DNA of 64,000 bases from Pedobacter frigidisoli (lineage in GTDB: Bacteria; Bacteroidota; Bacteroidia; Sphingobacteriales; Sphingobacteriaceae), in NCBI RefSeq assembly GCF_004331675.1, contig NZ_SJSN01000013.1, positions 1-64,000 on the forward strand, given 5' to 3'. This document shows positions 35,347-45,483 of the stretch, one piece after another (the first letter of the stretch is position 1; the number at the start of each line of letters is the position of its first letter). The position numbers and the translations under genes were made by a program. The notes under the pieces are model-generated. The model worked only from the letters and a program-made list of their open reading frames with translations, ran no database searches and was not told the origin of the DNA.

Positions 35347-36528
35347 TTATCCTGTTAACATTTGCGCTATAGTGCCGTAGCCCATCCAAATCATTGTAAT
35401 TACAACGGTTGCTCCAGCAATTGTAAGCCACAATGGTTGGCGATAGTTAGCGATAATTTTGGTTTTATAAGCGGCAACGAGCATTATACCAAGGGCGATG
35501 GGCAAGATAAGGCCATTTAATGCGCCAACTGTAAGCAATACTTTTACTGGCCTACCAATAATCAAGAATATTAGGCATGAGGTTGATATAAATGTGATGA
35601 TTATTGCCTTTTGAAATTTGAAAATCATAGGATGAAAGCTTTTGATAAAAGAGATAGAAGTATAAGCCGAACCAACAACCGATGATATACCAGCAGCCCA
35701 AATCACAACTCCGAAAACCTTATAACCAAACTGCCCGCTTGCCAATTGAAAAACAGAGGCGGCAGGATTTGCAGGATCTAACTTTGCACCAGTGCTTACT
35801 ACGCCAAGTGCCGCAATAAATAAGAGTAGCCTCATGATCGATGCTAGGCCGATGGCACTTAATGCTCCTTTATTTACGGCTGAAAGATTTTCGATACCCG
35901 TTTGGCGAGCATCTAAAAGTCGGTGTGCACCCGAAAATGTGATATATCCGCCAACGGTACCGCCAACTACTGTTAACACTGCCGTAAAACTAAACTGTGT
36001 TGGATTAACAGCTCTTAATGCAGCTTCTGCCAAAGGCGGTTCGCTAATGTAAGCAATAAACAAGGCGAGTGCGATTTTGAGCAAGCCCATCGTTTTTGCA
36101 AATGTATCCATCGCTTTGCCTGCCTCTTTGTAGATAAATATTCCGATGGCTAAAATGGCGCTGATAACTGCACCTTGGCCTACACTTATTCCAAACAAAA
36201 CATTTAAACCTAAACCGGCACCAGCAATATTACCAATGTTAAATGCCAAGCCACCCAGAAATACTAAAAAAGAAATAAAATAGCCCAGGCCAGGAAAAAC
36301 CTTATTTGCAATTTCTTGAGCGGGTTGATCAGCCACTGCAATAATGCGCCAAACATTTAATTGAGCGATGGCATCCAGAATGATAGAGATTAAGATTACA
36401 AAAGCAAAACTCGCCCCAAGTTGTTCGGTAAAAACCGCAGTTTGGGTCAAGAATCCTGGTCCAATAGCGGATGAAGCCATTAAAAATGCAGCACCTAAGA
36501 GTACGCTCCAATTGTACTTTTTCTTCAT
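35347..36528 (-). CDS. Nramp-fold transporter, non-canonical; probably for 5-oxoproline
   Basis: 393 residues and about eleven membrane helices in the APC/Nramp fold. Canonical metal transporters have DPGN in TM1 and a Met-Pro-His in TM6. Here TM1 reads SSAIGPGFLTQTAVFTEQLG (residues 19-38) without DPGN, and TM6 reads GGTVGGYITFSGAH (189-202) without MPH. Metal transport is therefore unlikely. It overlaps pxpA in ATGA, and B. subtilis has a related gene (ycsG) by its pxpA; import of 5-oxoproline is my inference. Confidence 0.82.
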   Translation of the reverse strand: MKKKYNWSVLLGAAFLMASSAIGPGFLTQTAVFTEQLGASFAFVILISIILDAIAQLNVWRIIAVADQPAQEIANKVFPGLGYFISFLVFLGGLAFNIGNIAGAGLGLNVLFGISVGQGAVISAILAIGIFIYKEAGKAMDTFAKTMGLLKIALALFIAYISEPPLAEAALRAVNPTQFSFTAVLTVVGGTVGGYITFSGAHRLLDARQTGIENLSAVNKGALSAIGLASIMRLLLFIAALGVVSTGAKLDPANPAASVFQLASGQFGYKVFGVVIWAAGISSVVGSAYTSISFIKSFHPMIFKFQKAIIITFISTSCLIFLIIGRPVKVLLTVGALNGLILPIALGIMLVAAYKTKIIANYRQPLWLTIAGATVVITMIWMGYGTIAQMLTG

Positions 36529-37286
36529 ATTTTCGGCGACTGAATAATAATTCCCTCAGAAGTTAATCTTTCCCTTATCTTTTTAGCAAATGGTAGGGCG
36601 TGTTCGCCATCTCCATGTAGGCAAAGTGTTTCTGCCACTATCGAAACTACGTGCTTACTTACTGAAATTACCTGCTGTTTGTTAGTCATCAATATTACCT
36701 GATTGATAGCTTCGTCTTCATTCGTAATTATCGCATTAGGTTGCAATCGTGGCGTTAATGAGCCATCATCCTGATAAGTTCTATCTGCGAAAACCTCGGA
36801 AGCAGATCTCAACCCAATTTCCTTTGCTGCTTTAATCATTTCACTTCCGGAGAGGGCATACAGAATAAGTTCTGAGTCGAAATCATGAATAGCCTGTACA
36901 ATGGCTTTTGCTAAATTTCGATCTTTTGCCGCCATATTGTATAAAGCGCCGTGGGGTTTAACATGGTTAAGTTTAGCTCCAGCTACTCTCACGAAAGCGT
37001 GTAGCGCTCCGATTTGGTAAAGTGTGATGTGGTAAGCTTCATGCGTAGAAATTTTCAATTCTCGCCTACCAAAGCCTTGCAAATCGGGTAATCCAGGATG
37101 AGCGCCAACTGCTACTCCATGTTTAACTGCTAGATTTACGGTTTGTTGCATTACCTCACTATCGCCAGCATGGAAACCACAGGCAATATTTGCCGATGTA
37201 ATGTATTTCATAAGCTCAATATCATTCGGCATAGAATAATTGCCAAATGCTTCGCCCATATCGCAATTAAGATCGATGCGTTGCAT
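36525..37286 (-). CDS. pxpA: 5-oxoprolinase subunit A (LamB/YcsF family)
   Basis: 253 residues opening with RIDLNCDMGEAFGNYSMPND, the family signature, with NIACGFHAGDS, HVKPHGALYN and ADRTYQDDGSL blocks. PxpABC hydrolyses 5-oxoproline to glutamate with ATP. The gene is third in pxpB-pxpC-pxpA-transporter, with 11 bp before it and an ATGA overlap after it. Confidence 0.94.
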   Translation of the reverse strand: MQRIDLNCDMGEAFGNYSMPNDIELMKYITSANIACGFHAGDSEVMQQTVNLAVKHGVAVGAHPGLPDLQGFGRRELKISTHEAYHITLYQIGALHAFVRVAGAKLNHVKPHGALYNMAAKDRNLAKAIVQAIHDFDSELILYALSGSEMIKAAKEIGLRSASEVFADRTYQDDGSLTPRLQPNAIITNEDEAINQVILMTNKQQVISVSKHVVSIVAETLCLHGDGEHALPFAKKIRERLTSEGIIIQSPKI

Positions 37287-37297
37287 GGTAAAAATTG

Positions 37298-38287
37298 TTA
37301 AAATCTGCTTGAAATTGCAGTAGTGAGTTTGTTTAGTTCTTTTTCTCGTTCAAGATACAATATTTCAGCATCTTCCGTGCTGATGTCTTCGAATTGCAAA
37401 CTATCTCCCGGCTTCAATTGTGCGCAAAGCGTTAAATCTACGGCGGCAACTTGTGCAATTCGAGGATAACCTCCCGTTGTTTGGCAGTCGGCCATGAGTA
37501 AGATTAAATTTCCGCTTCCAGTTACCTGTATTGTGCCTGGTGCTACGGCAGTGCTTAATAATTCTTCTTTTTTCCTCTGCAACATTAAGTTTCCCTCTAA
37601 ATGAAACCCCATTCGATTGCTGTTTACCGCTATTTTAAAGGTAGAGGAGAAAAAATTCGTTATTGATAAACCATTAAATTTCGAAAATTCTCGCCCTGGG
37701 AAAACCCTAATCACTTTCCTGTTCGATGACAATAATAATGTTTTAGGGATGCTCCAGTTTAGGAATTTAGGTGTATCACTTTTAAGTTTTTTAATCATTG
37801 TTTTGGAAAGTTGGCTGGTAATTGGATCGTTACTTAAAACGTCACCTGCAATTAGCGATCGCCCATAATGCCCTCCAAAACCTGCAGTGAGATACGTACT
37901 TTTGCTGCCCATAACCGTTTTGGCAGCCCATCCGCCAACGATAGATAGATATGTTCTTGCGCCATCGGGATTGTTCTTAAGTTTAATCGTGTTTCCCTTT
38001 GGGATAAATAATGGTCGCTCGGATGGTAAATTGTTCCCGTTAATGCTAAGTATTGCGCCATCGCCAGCATAGGCAACTAAAACATCTGTTAAGGTTTCAA
38101 GTTCAGCTGCGGCATAGGTAAATTCTATCACAGCAAAATCATCAGGATTGCCAACAGCTTTGTTTGCAATTCTAGCAGATAGGGTATCCATGGCGCCTGA
38201 GGTAGGAACTGCCTGACTAAGAAAATCCATCCGACCTAAATCTTGAATGGTACTTAGTATGCCGGGTTTCAAAATCTTAATCTGCAT
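37298..38287 (-). CDS. pxpC: 5-oxoprolinase subunit C (biotin-dependent carboxyltransferase-like)
   Basis: 329 residues from ATG 38285-38287 (MQIKILKPGILSTIQDLGRMDF), which fits the family start better than an upstream in-frame ATG. It contains PTSGAMDTLSARIANKAVGN, RTYLSIVGGW, MLQRKKEELLSTAVAPGTIQVTGSGN and DCQTTGGYPRIAQV, characteristic of PxpC/KipA. It overlaps pxpB by 11 bp, a sign of translational coupling. Confidence 0.92.
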   Translation of the reverse strand: MQIKILKPGILSTIQDLGRMDFLSQAVPTSGAMDTLSARIANKAVGNPDDFAVIEFTYAAAELETLTDVLVAYAGDGAILSINGNNLPSERPLFIPKGNTIKLKNNPDGARTYLSIVGGWAAKTVMGSKSTYLTAGFGGHYGRSLIAGDVLSNDPITSQLSKTMIKKLKSDTPKFLNWSIPKTLLLSSNRKVIRVFPGREFSKFNGLSITNFFSSTFKIAVNSNRMGFHLEGNLMLQRKKEELLSTAVAPGTIQVTGSGNLILLMADCQTTGGYPRIAQVAAVDLTLCAQLKPGDSLQFEDISTEDAEILYLEREKELNKLTTAISSRF

Positions 38288-39029
38288 CGCTATGTTTCGG
38301 ATAAGAATTGAAGTCGTCAATTGTAATCGGCTTAAATATTACACTATCTCCGGCTTTTAAAAGCGAAGGCTGTATGCATTTTGAGTCGAATAACTTATTG
38401 GGTGTTCGACCGATAATTTGCCAACCGCCAGGTGTGTTTAGTGGGTAAATTCCAGTTTGCCGACCAGCTATTCCAACTGATCCGCTAACAATAGTTGAAC
38501 GGGGTTGGGCTTTACGTGGACTAAATAGTTTTTCGTTTAATCCGCCGAGGTAAGCAAAACCAGGTACAAAACCAATCATGTAAACTTTATATTTAGCTGC
38601 ACTATGAAGAGCGATAAATTCATTGGTGGTGAGCTGATTCAATGTGGCCATTTCCTCCAAATCGGGGCCGAAATCTCCTCCATAACAAACTGGTATTGTA
38701 ATGGTAGTAGTAATTAGCTTAGTTGTTGATGTAATTTTGGTAGAAAGTAATTTTAAATAACCAACAATCTTTTCAACACAATTATTTCCATTTAATTTGG
38801 AGGTTAAAACCAATATCGGATCGTAAAAAACAGTTAAGGTACAATAGGCTTGCACAGTTGTTCTATATCCAATAAACGGCTGTGCTTGTATAGCTTGATT
38901 AAGATTGCTTATGGTTCGAGAAATCTCGACATCGATTTTATTGCCAAATTCTAAAGTTAGCGCAGATTCACTTAGTTGATATACCTCAAAGCCGATTTGA
39001 TCAACAACAAGCTGCGTTATTTCATTCAT
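38277..39029 (-). CDS. pxpB: 5-oxoprolinase subunit B (KipI family)
   Basis: 250 residues, first gene of the operon. C-terminal signatures are MIGFVPGFAYLGGLNEKLFSPRKAQPR and VSGSVGIAGRQTGIYPLNTPGGW. The N-terminal half (SESALTLEFGNKIDVEISRTISNL) is weakly conserved as usual. KipI of B. subtilis was first described as a kinase inhibitor; the PxpABC enzyme role follows from the gene order here. Confidence 0.92.
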   Translation of the reverse strand: MNEITQLVVDQIGFEVYQLSESALTLEFGNKIDVEISRTISNLNQAIQAQPFIGYRTTVQAYCTLTVFYDPILVLTSKLNGNNCVEKIVGYLKLLSTKITSTTKLITTTITIPVCYGGDFGPDLEEMATLNQLTTNEFIALHSAAKYKVYMIGFVPGFAYLGGLNEKLFSPRKAQPRSTIVSGSVGIAGRQTGIYPLNTPGGWQIIGRTPNKLFDSKCIQPSLLKAGDSVIFKPITIDDFNSYPKHSDAD

Positions 39030-39201
39030 AACTAAATCTTTCCTTCAAAATAAATCAATCGGTTTGCTAAAATGATAATTGTTATTCAGAAAAAGCAATT
39101 AATGCCAACAAATTATACCAAATGAAATAAAGAAATTAGTGATTTTTCTTTTTCTGTGAAAAAACATGAGCGATTAAAGTGTAATTATAACCAGAATACT
39201 C

Positions 39202-39432
39202 TCATTGAGGTGCGGTATGGAACACTTCAAGATTTACACATAGAAATCCCATTTTTCTAAATAAGGATTCGATAAAATCATTGTTATTGTCTTTCGATTC
39301 TACACGAAGAATGCGATCACAATCAGCAAGATCTACATTCCAATTAATATCTGGTAGATGTTTATTTAGGCGTTGCGCAATATTTACAAGCTCATTTTCA
39401 TCACCAATGTTGGTTTTAAATATCGAAATCAT
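39202..39432 (-). CDS. Small hypothetical protein, ferredoxin-like fold predicted
   Basis: 76 residues from ATG 39430-39432 (MISIFKTNIGDENELVNIAQRLNKHLP...), preferred over an upstream Met because it begins a beta strand. The pattern beta-alpha-beta-beta-alpha-beta suggests an HMA-like small domain, but no CxxC metal motif is present. The gene stands alone; the 39433-39679 spacer holds only the GH28 promoter. Function not recognised. Confidence 0.6.
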   Translation of the reverse strand: MISIFKTNIGDENELVNIAQRLNKHLPDINWNVDLADCDRILRVESKDNNNDFIESLFRKMGFLCVNLEVFHTAPQ

Positions 39433-39622
39433 AATTTTAGGGTTTGTGGTGAAGACGGACGAAAACCCCAATTACTTTAAATTTTTAAAAATAACTTCAA
39501 TTAATTTTGATATTGACCATTTAGGTCTGGAATAGATTATGTGACCAGATTACCTTAACAAAAAATGGATGATTAAAGATTTTAAACAGTATGAAGCAGG
39601 ACAGTTAGCTTAATGATGCTGC

Positions 39623-39630
39623 TATATTTG
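39623..39630 (+). promoter_or_regulatory. Candidate -7 element of the GH28 gene
   Basis: TATATTTG fits TAnnTTTG 49 bp before the ATG. No TTTG lies 19 bp upstream, as expected of a promoter that needs an activator such as the adjacent hybrid regulator. Confidence 0.4.
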
Positions 39631-39679
39631 CTGTAGAAATAGGGCAGAAGCCAAAAATATTTTCTAACCAAATTCAGTG

Positions 39680-41224
39680 ATGATAAAAACCAAATTTTTA
39701 AAAATAAGCGCTGCCGCAGTATTAATTTCTATTGTTATTTGTCATTCTTTTACATCTTTCGCTAAATCTAATTATAAATTTAATCTCCTTATTGCACCAG
39801 GCTCATTGTCAGAAAACTCGATTACCTTACTTTGGGATAAACAATATGATGCAGAGAAAGTGATTTATGAAGTTTATTTGAACGGCAAAATTTTTGGCAC
39901 TACGACCAAAACAAACTTCACGGCGACGCAATTGCTGGCGAATACCGATTACATTGCCGAAGTAAAACTGAAAGGAAATAAGACTTCAAATAAATTAAAT
40001 ACTGTTCGTTTTAAAACCAATTCAACCGGAAAGATTTTTAACATTTTAGATTACGGAGCAAAGGCTGATGCTTCAATCAACACAAAGGAAATTCAAGCCA
40101 CGATAAATGCATGCTCAAAGGGTGGAACCGTGTATATTCCAAAAGGGAAATTTATTTCTGGTGCATTGTTTTTAAAAAGTGATATGACACTTTACATTGA
40201 GGATGGAGGGATTTTGAAAGGTTCTGTTTCAACTGATGATTATCTTCCAATGATTCTAAATCGTTTCGAGGGTTGGGAAATGAAAACTTATGCCAGTTTA
40301 TTAAACGCTGGAAAACTTAATCGCTATGGTTCTTATAATGTTAAAAATTTGCGGATTACAGGAAAAGGAACCATTATGGGTGGTGGAAAAAAGCTTGGGG
40401 ACGCTATGACAAAGGCTAATGGTATCAGAAGCCGAGGGCGACTCATTTGTTTAATGAATTGTCAAAATGTAAATTTATCAAACTTAACCATAACAGAACC
40501 TCCCTGTTGGACAATACACTACATTTACAGCGACAAAATTACATGTGATGGTCTGAGTATTATTACCACCAACATTAGATATGGAGATGGGATTGACCCT
40601 GATTCTTCTACCGATTCTTATATTTTCAATTGTGTTTTTGATACTGGAGATGACTGTATTGCCATTAAATCTGGTAAAAACCCTGAGGGATATTTTATTG
40701 CCAAACCCACCAAGAATGTAAGAATTACCGATTGCGATTTTAAACGTGGGCATGGTATTTCAATAGGCAGCGAAATGTCTGGTGGAGTGAGCAATGTTTT
40801 AGTGCAAGATTGCAAAGCCGGAAAACTTCTTCACGGTATGCAAATTAAAGCTACAAAAGATCGGGGTGGATATGTGAGAAACGTTACCGTTAGCGATTGT
40901 CAGTTAATGCAGATAACGATTTTTTCTGCTGTGAATTACAATAACGACGGCGAGGCAGCACCAGAGATCCCAAAGTTCGAGAATTTTGAATTTAAGAATA
41001 TCGACATGTCTATGGCTATTGCTAATAGCCCGGTGATCAATATTAATGGTTTTAAAGACCCTAAACACCGACTAAAAAACGTGATTTTCTCTAACATCTT
41101 ACTACCAGAAAATGCGAAAGTTGTTGTAAACGATGCGGTAAAAATTAACTTTAATAATGTAAAATCGGTGGCAGGAATAAAGCCAGGATATAAAGTGACA
41201 AACGGTTTTGAAATGCGTTATTAA
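39680..41224 (+). CDS. GH28 polygalacturonase-like hydrolase with FN3 domain
   Basis: 514 residues from ATG 39680 (a GTG one codon earlier is less likely). Signal peptide to about 28, fibronectin-III-like domain (about 35-112), then a right-handed beta helix. GH28 catalytic residues are seen: GDGIDPDSS (303-310), GDDCIAIKSG with D324/D325, RGHGISIGSE with H358, and QIKATKDRGG supplying the substrate Lys. It should cut galacturonic acid linkages in pectin, homogalacturonan or rhamnogalacturonan. The stop overlaps the hybrid sensor gene by 4 bp, tail to tail. Confidence 0.92.
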   Translation: MIKTKFLKISAAAVLISIVICHSFTSFAKSNYKFNLLIAPGSLSENSITLLWDKQYDAEKVIYEVYLNGKIFGTTTKTNFTATQLLANTDYIAEVKLKGNKTSNKLNTVRFKTNSTGKIFNILDYGAKADASINTKEIQATINACSKGGTVYIPKGKFISGALFLKSDMTLYIEDGGILKGSVSTDDYLPMILNRFEGWEMKTYASLLNAGKLNRYGSYNVKNLRITGKGTIMGGGKKLGDAMTKANGIRSRGRLICLMNCQNVNLSNLTITEPPCWTIHYIYSDKITCDGLSIITTNIRYGDGIDPDSSTDSYIFNCVFDTGDDCIAIKSGKNPEGYFIAKPTKNVRITDCDFKRGHGISIGSEMSGGVSNVLVQDCKAGKLLHGMQIKATKDRGGYVRNVTVSDCQLMQITIFSAVNYNNDGEAAPEIPKFENFEFKNIDMSMAIANSPVININGFKDPKHRLKNVIFSNILLPENAKVVVNDAVKINFNNVKSVAGIKPGYKVTNGFEMRY

Positions 41225-44200
41225 TTGGGAATTGTTGGTCTATTTAAACGCTGCATATAACCTGTTGGGGTTACACCGAATTCTTTTTTAAAGGCTTTGG
41301 TGAAATAAGATTGCGTTTGTATGCCAATGCGATACATTACCTCGGTCATTAAAACATCTTCGGTTTTCATTATTTCAATGGCTTTTCTCAGCCTTGCCGA
41401 TCTTACAAATTCTCCAATCGATTGCCCTGTTATCGACTTTATTTTTTGATAAAGTTTGGTTCTACTCATCCCAATTTCTCGGCATAAGAATTCGATATCC
41501 ATTTCAGGATTAACCATTTGCTCGTCGATTATTAATAAAATTTTCTCCATAAAAATTTTATCCTTTTCCGAATGAACGAGTTCCCTAGGCGCTGTTTCCT
41601 TGTTTTTAAGGTAATGATCTTTGAGTTTTTGCCTTTGTTCGAATATATTTTTGATGGTAATTTGCAGCAAACTTATATTTATTGGCTTAGTAAAATACAA
41701 ATCAGCTCCAGATGCTGTACCTTCAATTTCGGCTTCGATACTATTTTTTGCAGTGAGCATTAAAAATGGAATATGGCTGGTTTCAATATCATCCTTTATG
41801 ATTTTACAAAACTCGGTTCCACTCATTCCAGGCATCATTACATCACTTATAATTAAGTCTGGTAAATCCTTTTTAGCCAGTTCTAAGCCCGATTGGCCGT
41901 CAGCTGCCACAGTAATTTGATAAAACGAACTCAAGGTTTCCCTTAAAAAAGTTCTCAATTCTTCGTTATCATCTACTATAAGAATATGTGTTTCTAAATT
42001 TTCTGATGGTGGCTCAATTCTGGCATTTTTATTTTCTGGTTCGGCGTTGTATGTAATGCTTTCTAATCTGGTTCCGCCTTGCTCGGTGTTTTGGCTAAAT
42101 TGTTCATTAATATCGTAATCTTCCTTGTTACTTGGAATACCGATAATAATCTCTGTTCCTTCATTTCTTTCGCTCGATACCTTAATTATTCCTTTGTGCA
42201 ACAAGGTTAAGCTTTTTACAAATGCCAAGCCAACACCAGAACCCAAATGTGTTTCGGTAATGCGGTAATAACGCTCAAACAAGTGTTTTATAGATTCTTT
42301 AGATATGCCAATTCCACTATCAATTACACGGAAATAGATATAATCCGTTGCCTGATAATCGCTTGCTACAGTAAGTTGATTTGCAAATTTCGGCTCAAAA
42401 TCCGCTAGTGAATTAAGAATTTGAAGTTTTAGCGATCCGCCAGATTTGGTATATTTTAAGGAATTATTGATCAGGTTGAGTATAATTTTTTCGATCACCT
42501 GCCGATCAAACCATACAACTTCGGGGATATTAGTTTTTTCTGCAGTAAAACTAATGTTTTTTTCGGCAGCCATTTCTGAAAATTCCTCAGCTACCTCATC
42601 TATAAATATATTGAGATTTCCATTGATAACATTAAGTTTTAATGCCCCAGATGCTGTTTTTCTGAAATCCATCAGCTCATTAATTAACCTTAATAAACGG
42701 TTTGCGTTTCTATGGATGGTGTTGTAATAACTATGAAAGGATTCATGCGTATCTTCATTTAATAGGCGTTCTATCGGACCTAAAATTAAAGAGAGCGGGG
42801 TGCGAAATTCGTGAGATATATTAGTGAAAAACTGGAGTTGCGTTTGGTGAATTTCCTCTCGCTTTTCTTCCTCAATCTTTCTAATCTCTAATCTTCGTTT
42901 AAAACTAAGTGCAACGTAAGCAATGTACATTGCCAAGGCAATCGCCAAAATCCTAAACCACCAAGTAGCCCAAAAAGGAGGGGAAATGATTACTTTTATA
43001 GCCGTTCCTTTATTATTCCAAATATGATCATTGTTCGATGCTTTTACTCGAAATGTGTAGGTTCCAGGATCTAAGTTGGTATAAAAGGCTTGTTTTACAT
43101 TTCCACCACTAATCCAGTCCTTATCTTCGCCATCTAATTTATAAGCGTAATTATTGTTCTCATTCGAAACGTAATTTAATCCCGCGAAGCGAAAAGAGAT
43201 CGTTGCCTGATCGTAGTCGAGTTTAATTTCTTTGGTAAAACTGATGTCGTTTTCAAGAACAGCATGCTCAGTATTGGGAGTAATCTTTTGATTAAAAATT
43301 TGAAATTCGGTGATGTAAACTGGAGGAACAAAATTGTTCATCTCAATTTGATCAGGAAAAAAAGAGTTAAAACCATTAACACCGCCGAAAAACATTTCAC
43401 CGTTTTTGGCTTTCATGTAGGCATTGGCTTCGAATTCTAAGCCTTGTAAGCCATCACCAGTATTATATTTTTTAAAACTTTGGTTTTGAGGGTTGAATTT
43501 TGTTAATCCTTTCGAGGTTGAGATCCAAAAATTGCCTTTCGCATCCTCAGTTATTCCCTTAATAAATTCCGTAGCTAAGCCGGCCCTTGTTGTGTAAATA
43601 TCAAATTTGTTTTTTGATCGATTAAAGCGGTAAAGGCCAGCTTGGCCGATCCATAAATTACCCTTGCTATCTAAAAAAATCACCCTTAAATCGGGCAGTT
43701 TGCCCTCGCCAGTAAAGTAATGAGAGAAGATTTGGGTATTTAGATTATAGCAGTTTAACCCGCCATCATCAGTGCCGATCCAAAGATTCTTATATTGATC
43801 CTCATTAATGGAAACGATATTATTTCCGATTAATCTTGTTCTGTTTTTGCCCTCTATAATTCTTTTGAACTGTTTGGTCTGCGGATTAAAAAGGTTTAAT
43901 CCACCATAATAAGTACCAATCCAAATGTTTTTATTACTGTCTTCAAACGTTTTCTGAACATAGTCAGATGAGATAGAATTTGCGTTCGTGTTGTGGTTAA
44001 AACGCGTAAAAGAACCATCTTCATGCATGATGTTTAAGCCACCTGCCCAAGTGCCAACAAATAGGGTACCATTTCGGGTTTGAGTAATATCCAAAATAGC
44101 ATCTGCTCCAATACTTTTAGCATCGAATGGATTGTACCGATGATGCGTAAAAACTTGAGTTTTCTTATTGTAAACGTCTAATCCGCCACCATCGGTCCCG

Positions 44201-45309
44201 ATATAAATATTGCCTCGAATATCTTCACAGAATGCTCTTACATCGTTATAACTTAAACTATTTTTATTGGGCTCTTGGCGAAACAACTTGAATTTTTCGG
44301 CCTCTGGACTGTAGAAATTTACGCCACCACGGTGGGTTCCAATCCACAAATTACCCTGCTTATCAACAAATAGGGCAGATACCGTTCTTTGAGATAAACT
44401 GGATGCATTGCCTGGCTCATTTTGATAATGACTGAATTTTTCCGAAACCGGATCAAAGTAATCCAATCCACCATTTATGCCACCTATCCACAAATTTTTC
44501 TGTTGATCAAAAGCAATTCCCCTAACCAAATCGCTGCCAATACTATTTTTGCTTTTTTCTTGGTGCTGATAAATTTTTATGGCGTTAGTTTTGGTTTCAA
44601 TACGAATCATTCCACTTTCTTCAGTTGCCAACCAAAAATTTCCATCCAAAGATTTTTTAATTGCCCTGATGATATATTTTTCCAATCCGCTGATGGGTTT
44701 TGATTCACCAGTTTTAAGGTTTAAAACCTGAATTCCTGCATCTGTAGCCATCCAGATATTTCCAGAGACATCACAATAGATGTCGTTTATATAATCTTTC
44801 CGATTAGATTTAGACTCAGTTTTATGTGCATAGCGACTGAAGGTATTCGTGCTTTTATCAATTAAGTTAAGTCCACCACCGTAAGTGCCAATCCATATCC
44901 CTTTATTGCTTTCTTTAATTGAAGTGATGTTGTTAATGCTGTTTTTTTCTTTGGTTTTATAGGTTGTGAAGTTGTTTTTCTGGGCATTAAACTTATTTAA
45001 TCCATCCGCAGTACCAACCCAAAGTATATGATTTTTATCTTCAAAAATGCATCTAATAAAGTTGTCGCTTAAACTGTTGGCCGTTTTATCGTGTTTAAAA
45101 ACTGTAACCTGATTTCCATCATATTTATTTAAGCCATCTCTGGTTCCAAACCAAATAAAACCTCGGTAATCTTGAAAAACACATTCGATGGTACTATTTG
45201 ATAAACCATCTTCTACACCAATGTGCTTAAATTTTAAGTTTTGGGCAAAACAATTTCCTACAGAAAAAATGAAAATAATAAGAAAACAGGTTTTGGCTAG
45301 GGTGTTCAT
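41221..45309 (-). CDS. Hybrid two-component sensor/AraC regulator (HTCS)
   Basis: 1362 residues in one chain. Signal/anchor 1-22, periplasmic double beta propeller of Reg_prop repeats (about 25-690), Y_Y_Y domain, a membrane helix near 790, HisKA with H833 in TNISHEFRTP, HATPase (NLINNSLKYTKSGG; GSGVGLAFVKSL), receiver with D1156 (LIISDVMMPGMSG), and AraC HTH at the C-terminus (IGMSRTKLYQKIKSITGQSIGEFVRSARLRKA). Such regulators bind oligosaccharides in the periplasm and activate utilisation loci. Its neighbour GH28 and the arabinan/pectin genes to the right are likely targets. Confidence 0.95.
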   Translation of the reverse strand: MNTLAKTCFLIIFIFSVGNCFAQNLKFKHIGVEDGLSNSTIECVFQDYRGFIWFGTRDGLNKYDGNQVTVFKHDKTANSLSDNFIRCIFEDKNHILWVGTADGLNKFNAQKNNFTTYKTKEKNSINNITSIKESNKGIWIGTYGGGLNLIDKSTNTFSRYAHKTESKSNRKDYINDIYCDVSGNIWMATDAGIQVLNLKTGESKPISGLEKYIIRAIKKSLDGNFWLATEESGMIRIETKTNAIKIYQHQEKSKNSIGSDLVRGIAFDQQKNLWIGGINGGLDYFDPVSEKFSHYQNEPGNASSLSQRTVSALFVDKQGNLWIGTHRGGVNFYSPEAEKFKLFRQEPNKNSLSYNDVRAFCEDIRGNIYIGTDGGGLDVYNKKTQVFTHHRYNPFDAKSIGADAILDITQTRNGTLFVGTWAGGLNIMHEDGSFTRFNHNTNANSISSDYVQKTFEDSNKNIWIGTYYGGLNLFNPQTKQFKRIIEGKNRTRLIGNNIVSINEDQYKNLWIGTDDGGLNCYNLNTQIFSHYFTGEGKLPDLRVIFLDSKGNLWIGQAGLYRFNRSKNKFDIYTTRAGLATEFIKGITEDAKGNFWISTSKGLTKFNPQNQSFKKYNTGDGLQGLEFEANAYMKAKNGEMFFGGVNGFNSFFPDQIEMNNFVPPVYITEFQIFNQKITPNTEHAVLENDISFTKEIKLDYDQATISFRFAGLNYVSNENNNYAYKLDGEDKDWISGGNVKQAFYTNLDPGTYTFRVKASNNDHIWNNKGTAIKVIISPPFWATWWFRILAIALAMYIAYVALSFKRRLEIRKIEEEKREEIHQTQLQFFTNISHEFRTPLSLILGPIERLLNEDTHESFHSYYNTIHRNANRLLRLINELMDFRKTASGALKLNVINGNLNIFIDEVAEEFSEMAAEKNISFTAEKTNIPEVVWFDRQVIEKIILNLINNSLKYTKSGGSLKLQILNSLADFEPKFANQLTVASDYQATDYIYFRVIDSGIGISKESIKHLFERYYRITETHLGSGVGLAFVKSLTLLHKGIIKVSSERNEGTEIIIGIPSNKEDYDINEQFSQNTEQGGTRLESITYNAEPENKNARIEPPSENLETHILIVDDNEELRTFLRETLSSFYQITVAADGQSGLELAKKDLPDLIISDVMMPGMSGTEFCKIIKDDIETSHIPFLMLTAKNSIEAEIEGTASGADLYFTKPINISLLQITIKNIFEQRQKLKDHYLKNKETAPRELVHSEKDKIFMEKILLIIDEQMVNPEMDIEFLCREIGMSRTKLYQKIKSITGQSIGEFVRSARLRKAIEIMKTEDVLMTEVMYRIGIQTQSYFTKAFKKEFGVTPTGYMQRLNRPTIPN

Positions 45310-45483
45310 TTAAAGATTTATCAAAATTTTTGATGTGGTAAAGATAATGGATTTTTATGAACGATATCTGATAGATTATTAACGTTATTTTGGTAATGAA
45401 GCCCTTTTGTACTGAAGTATTAGTTATAAATTTTTTGTCAAATTCGCAACAGATAAATTGGCTTTCAAGGTATAACTATAAAA

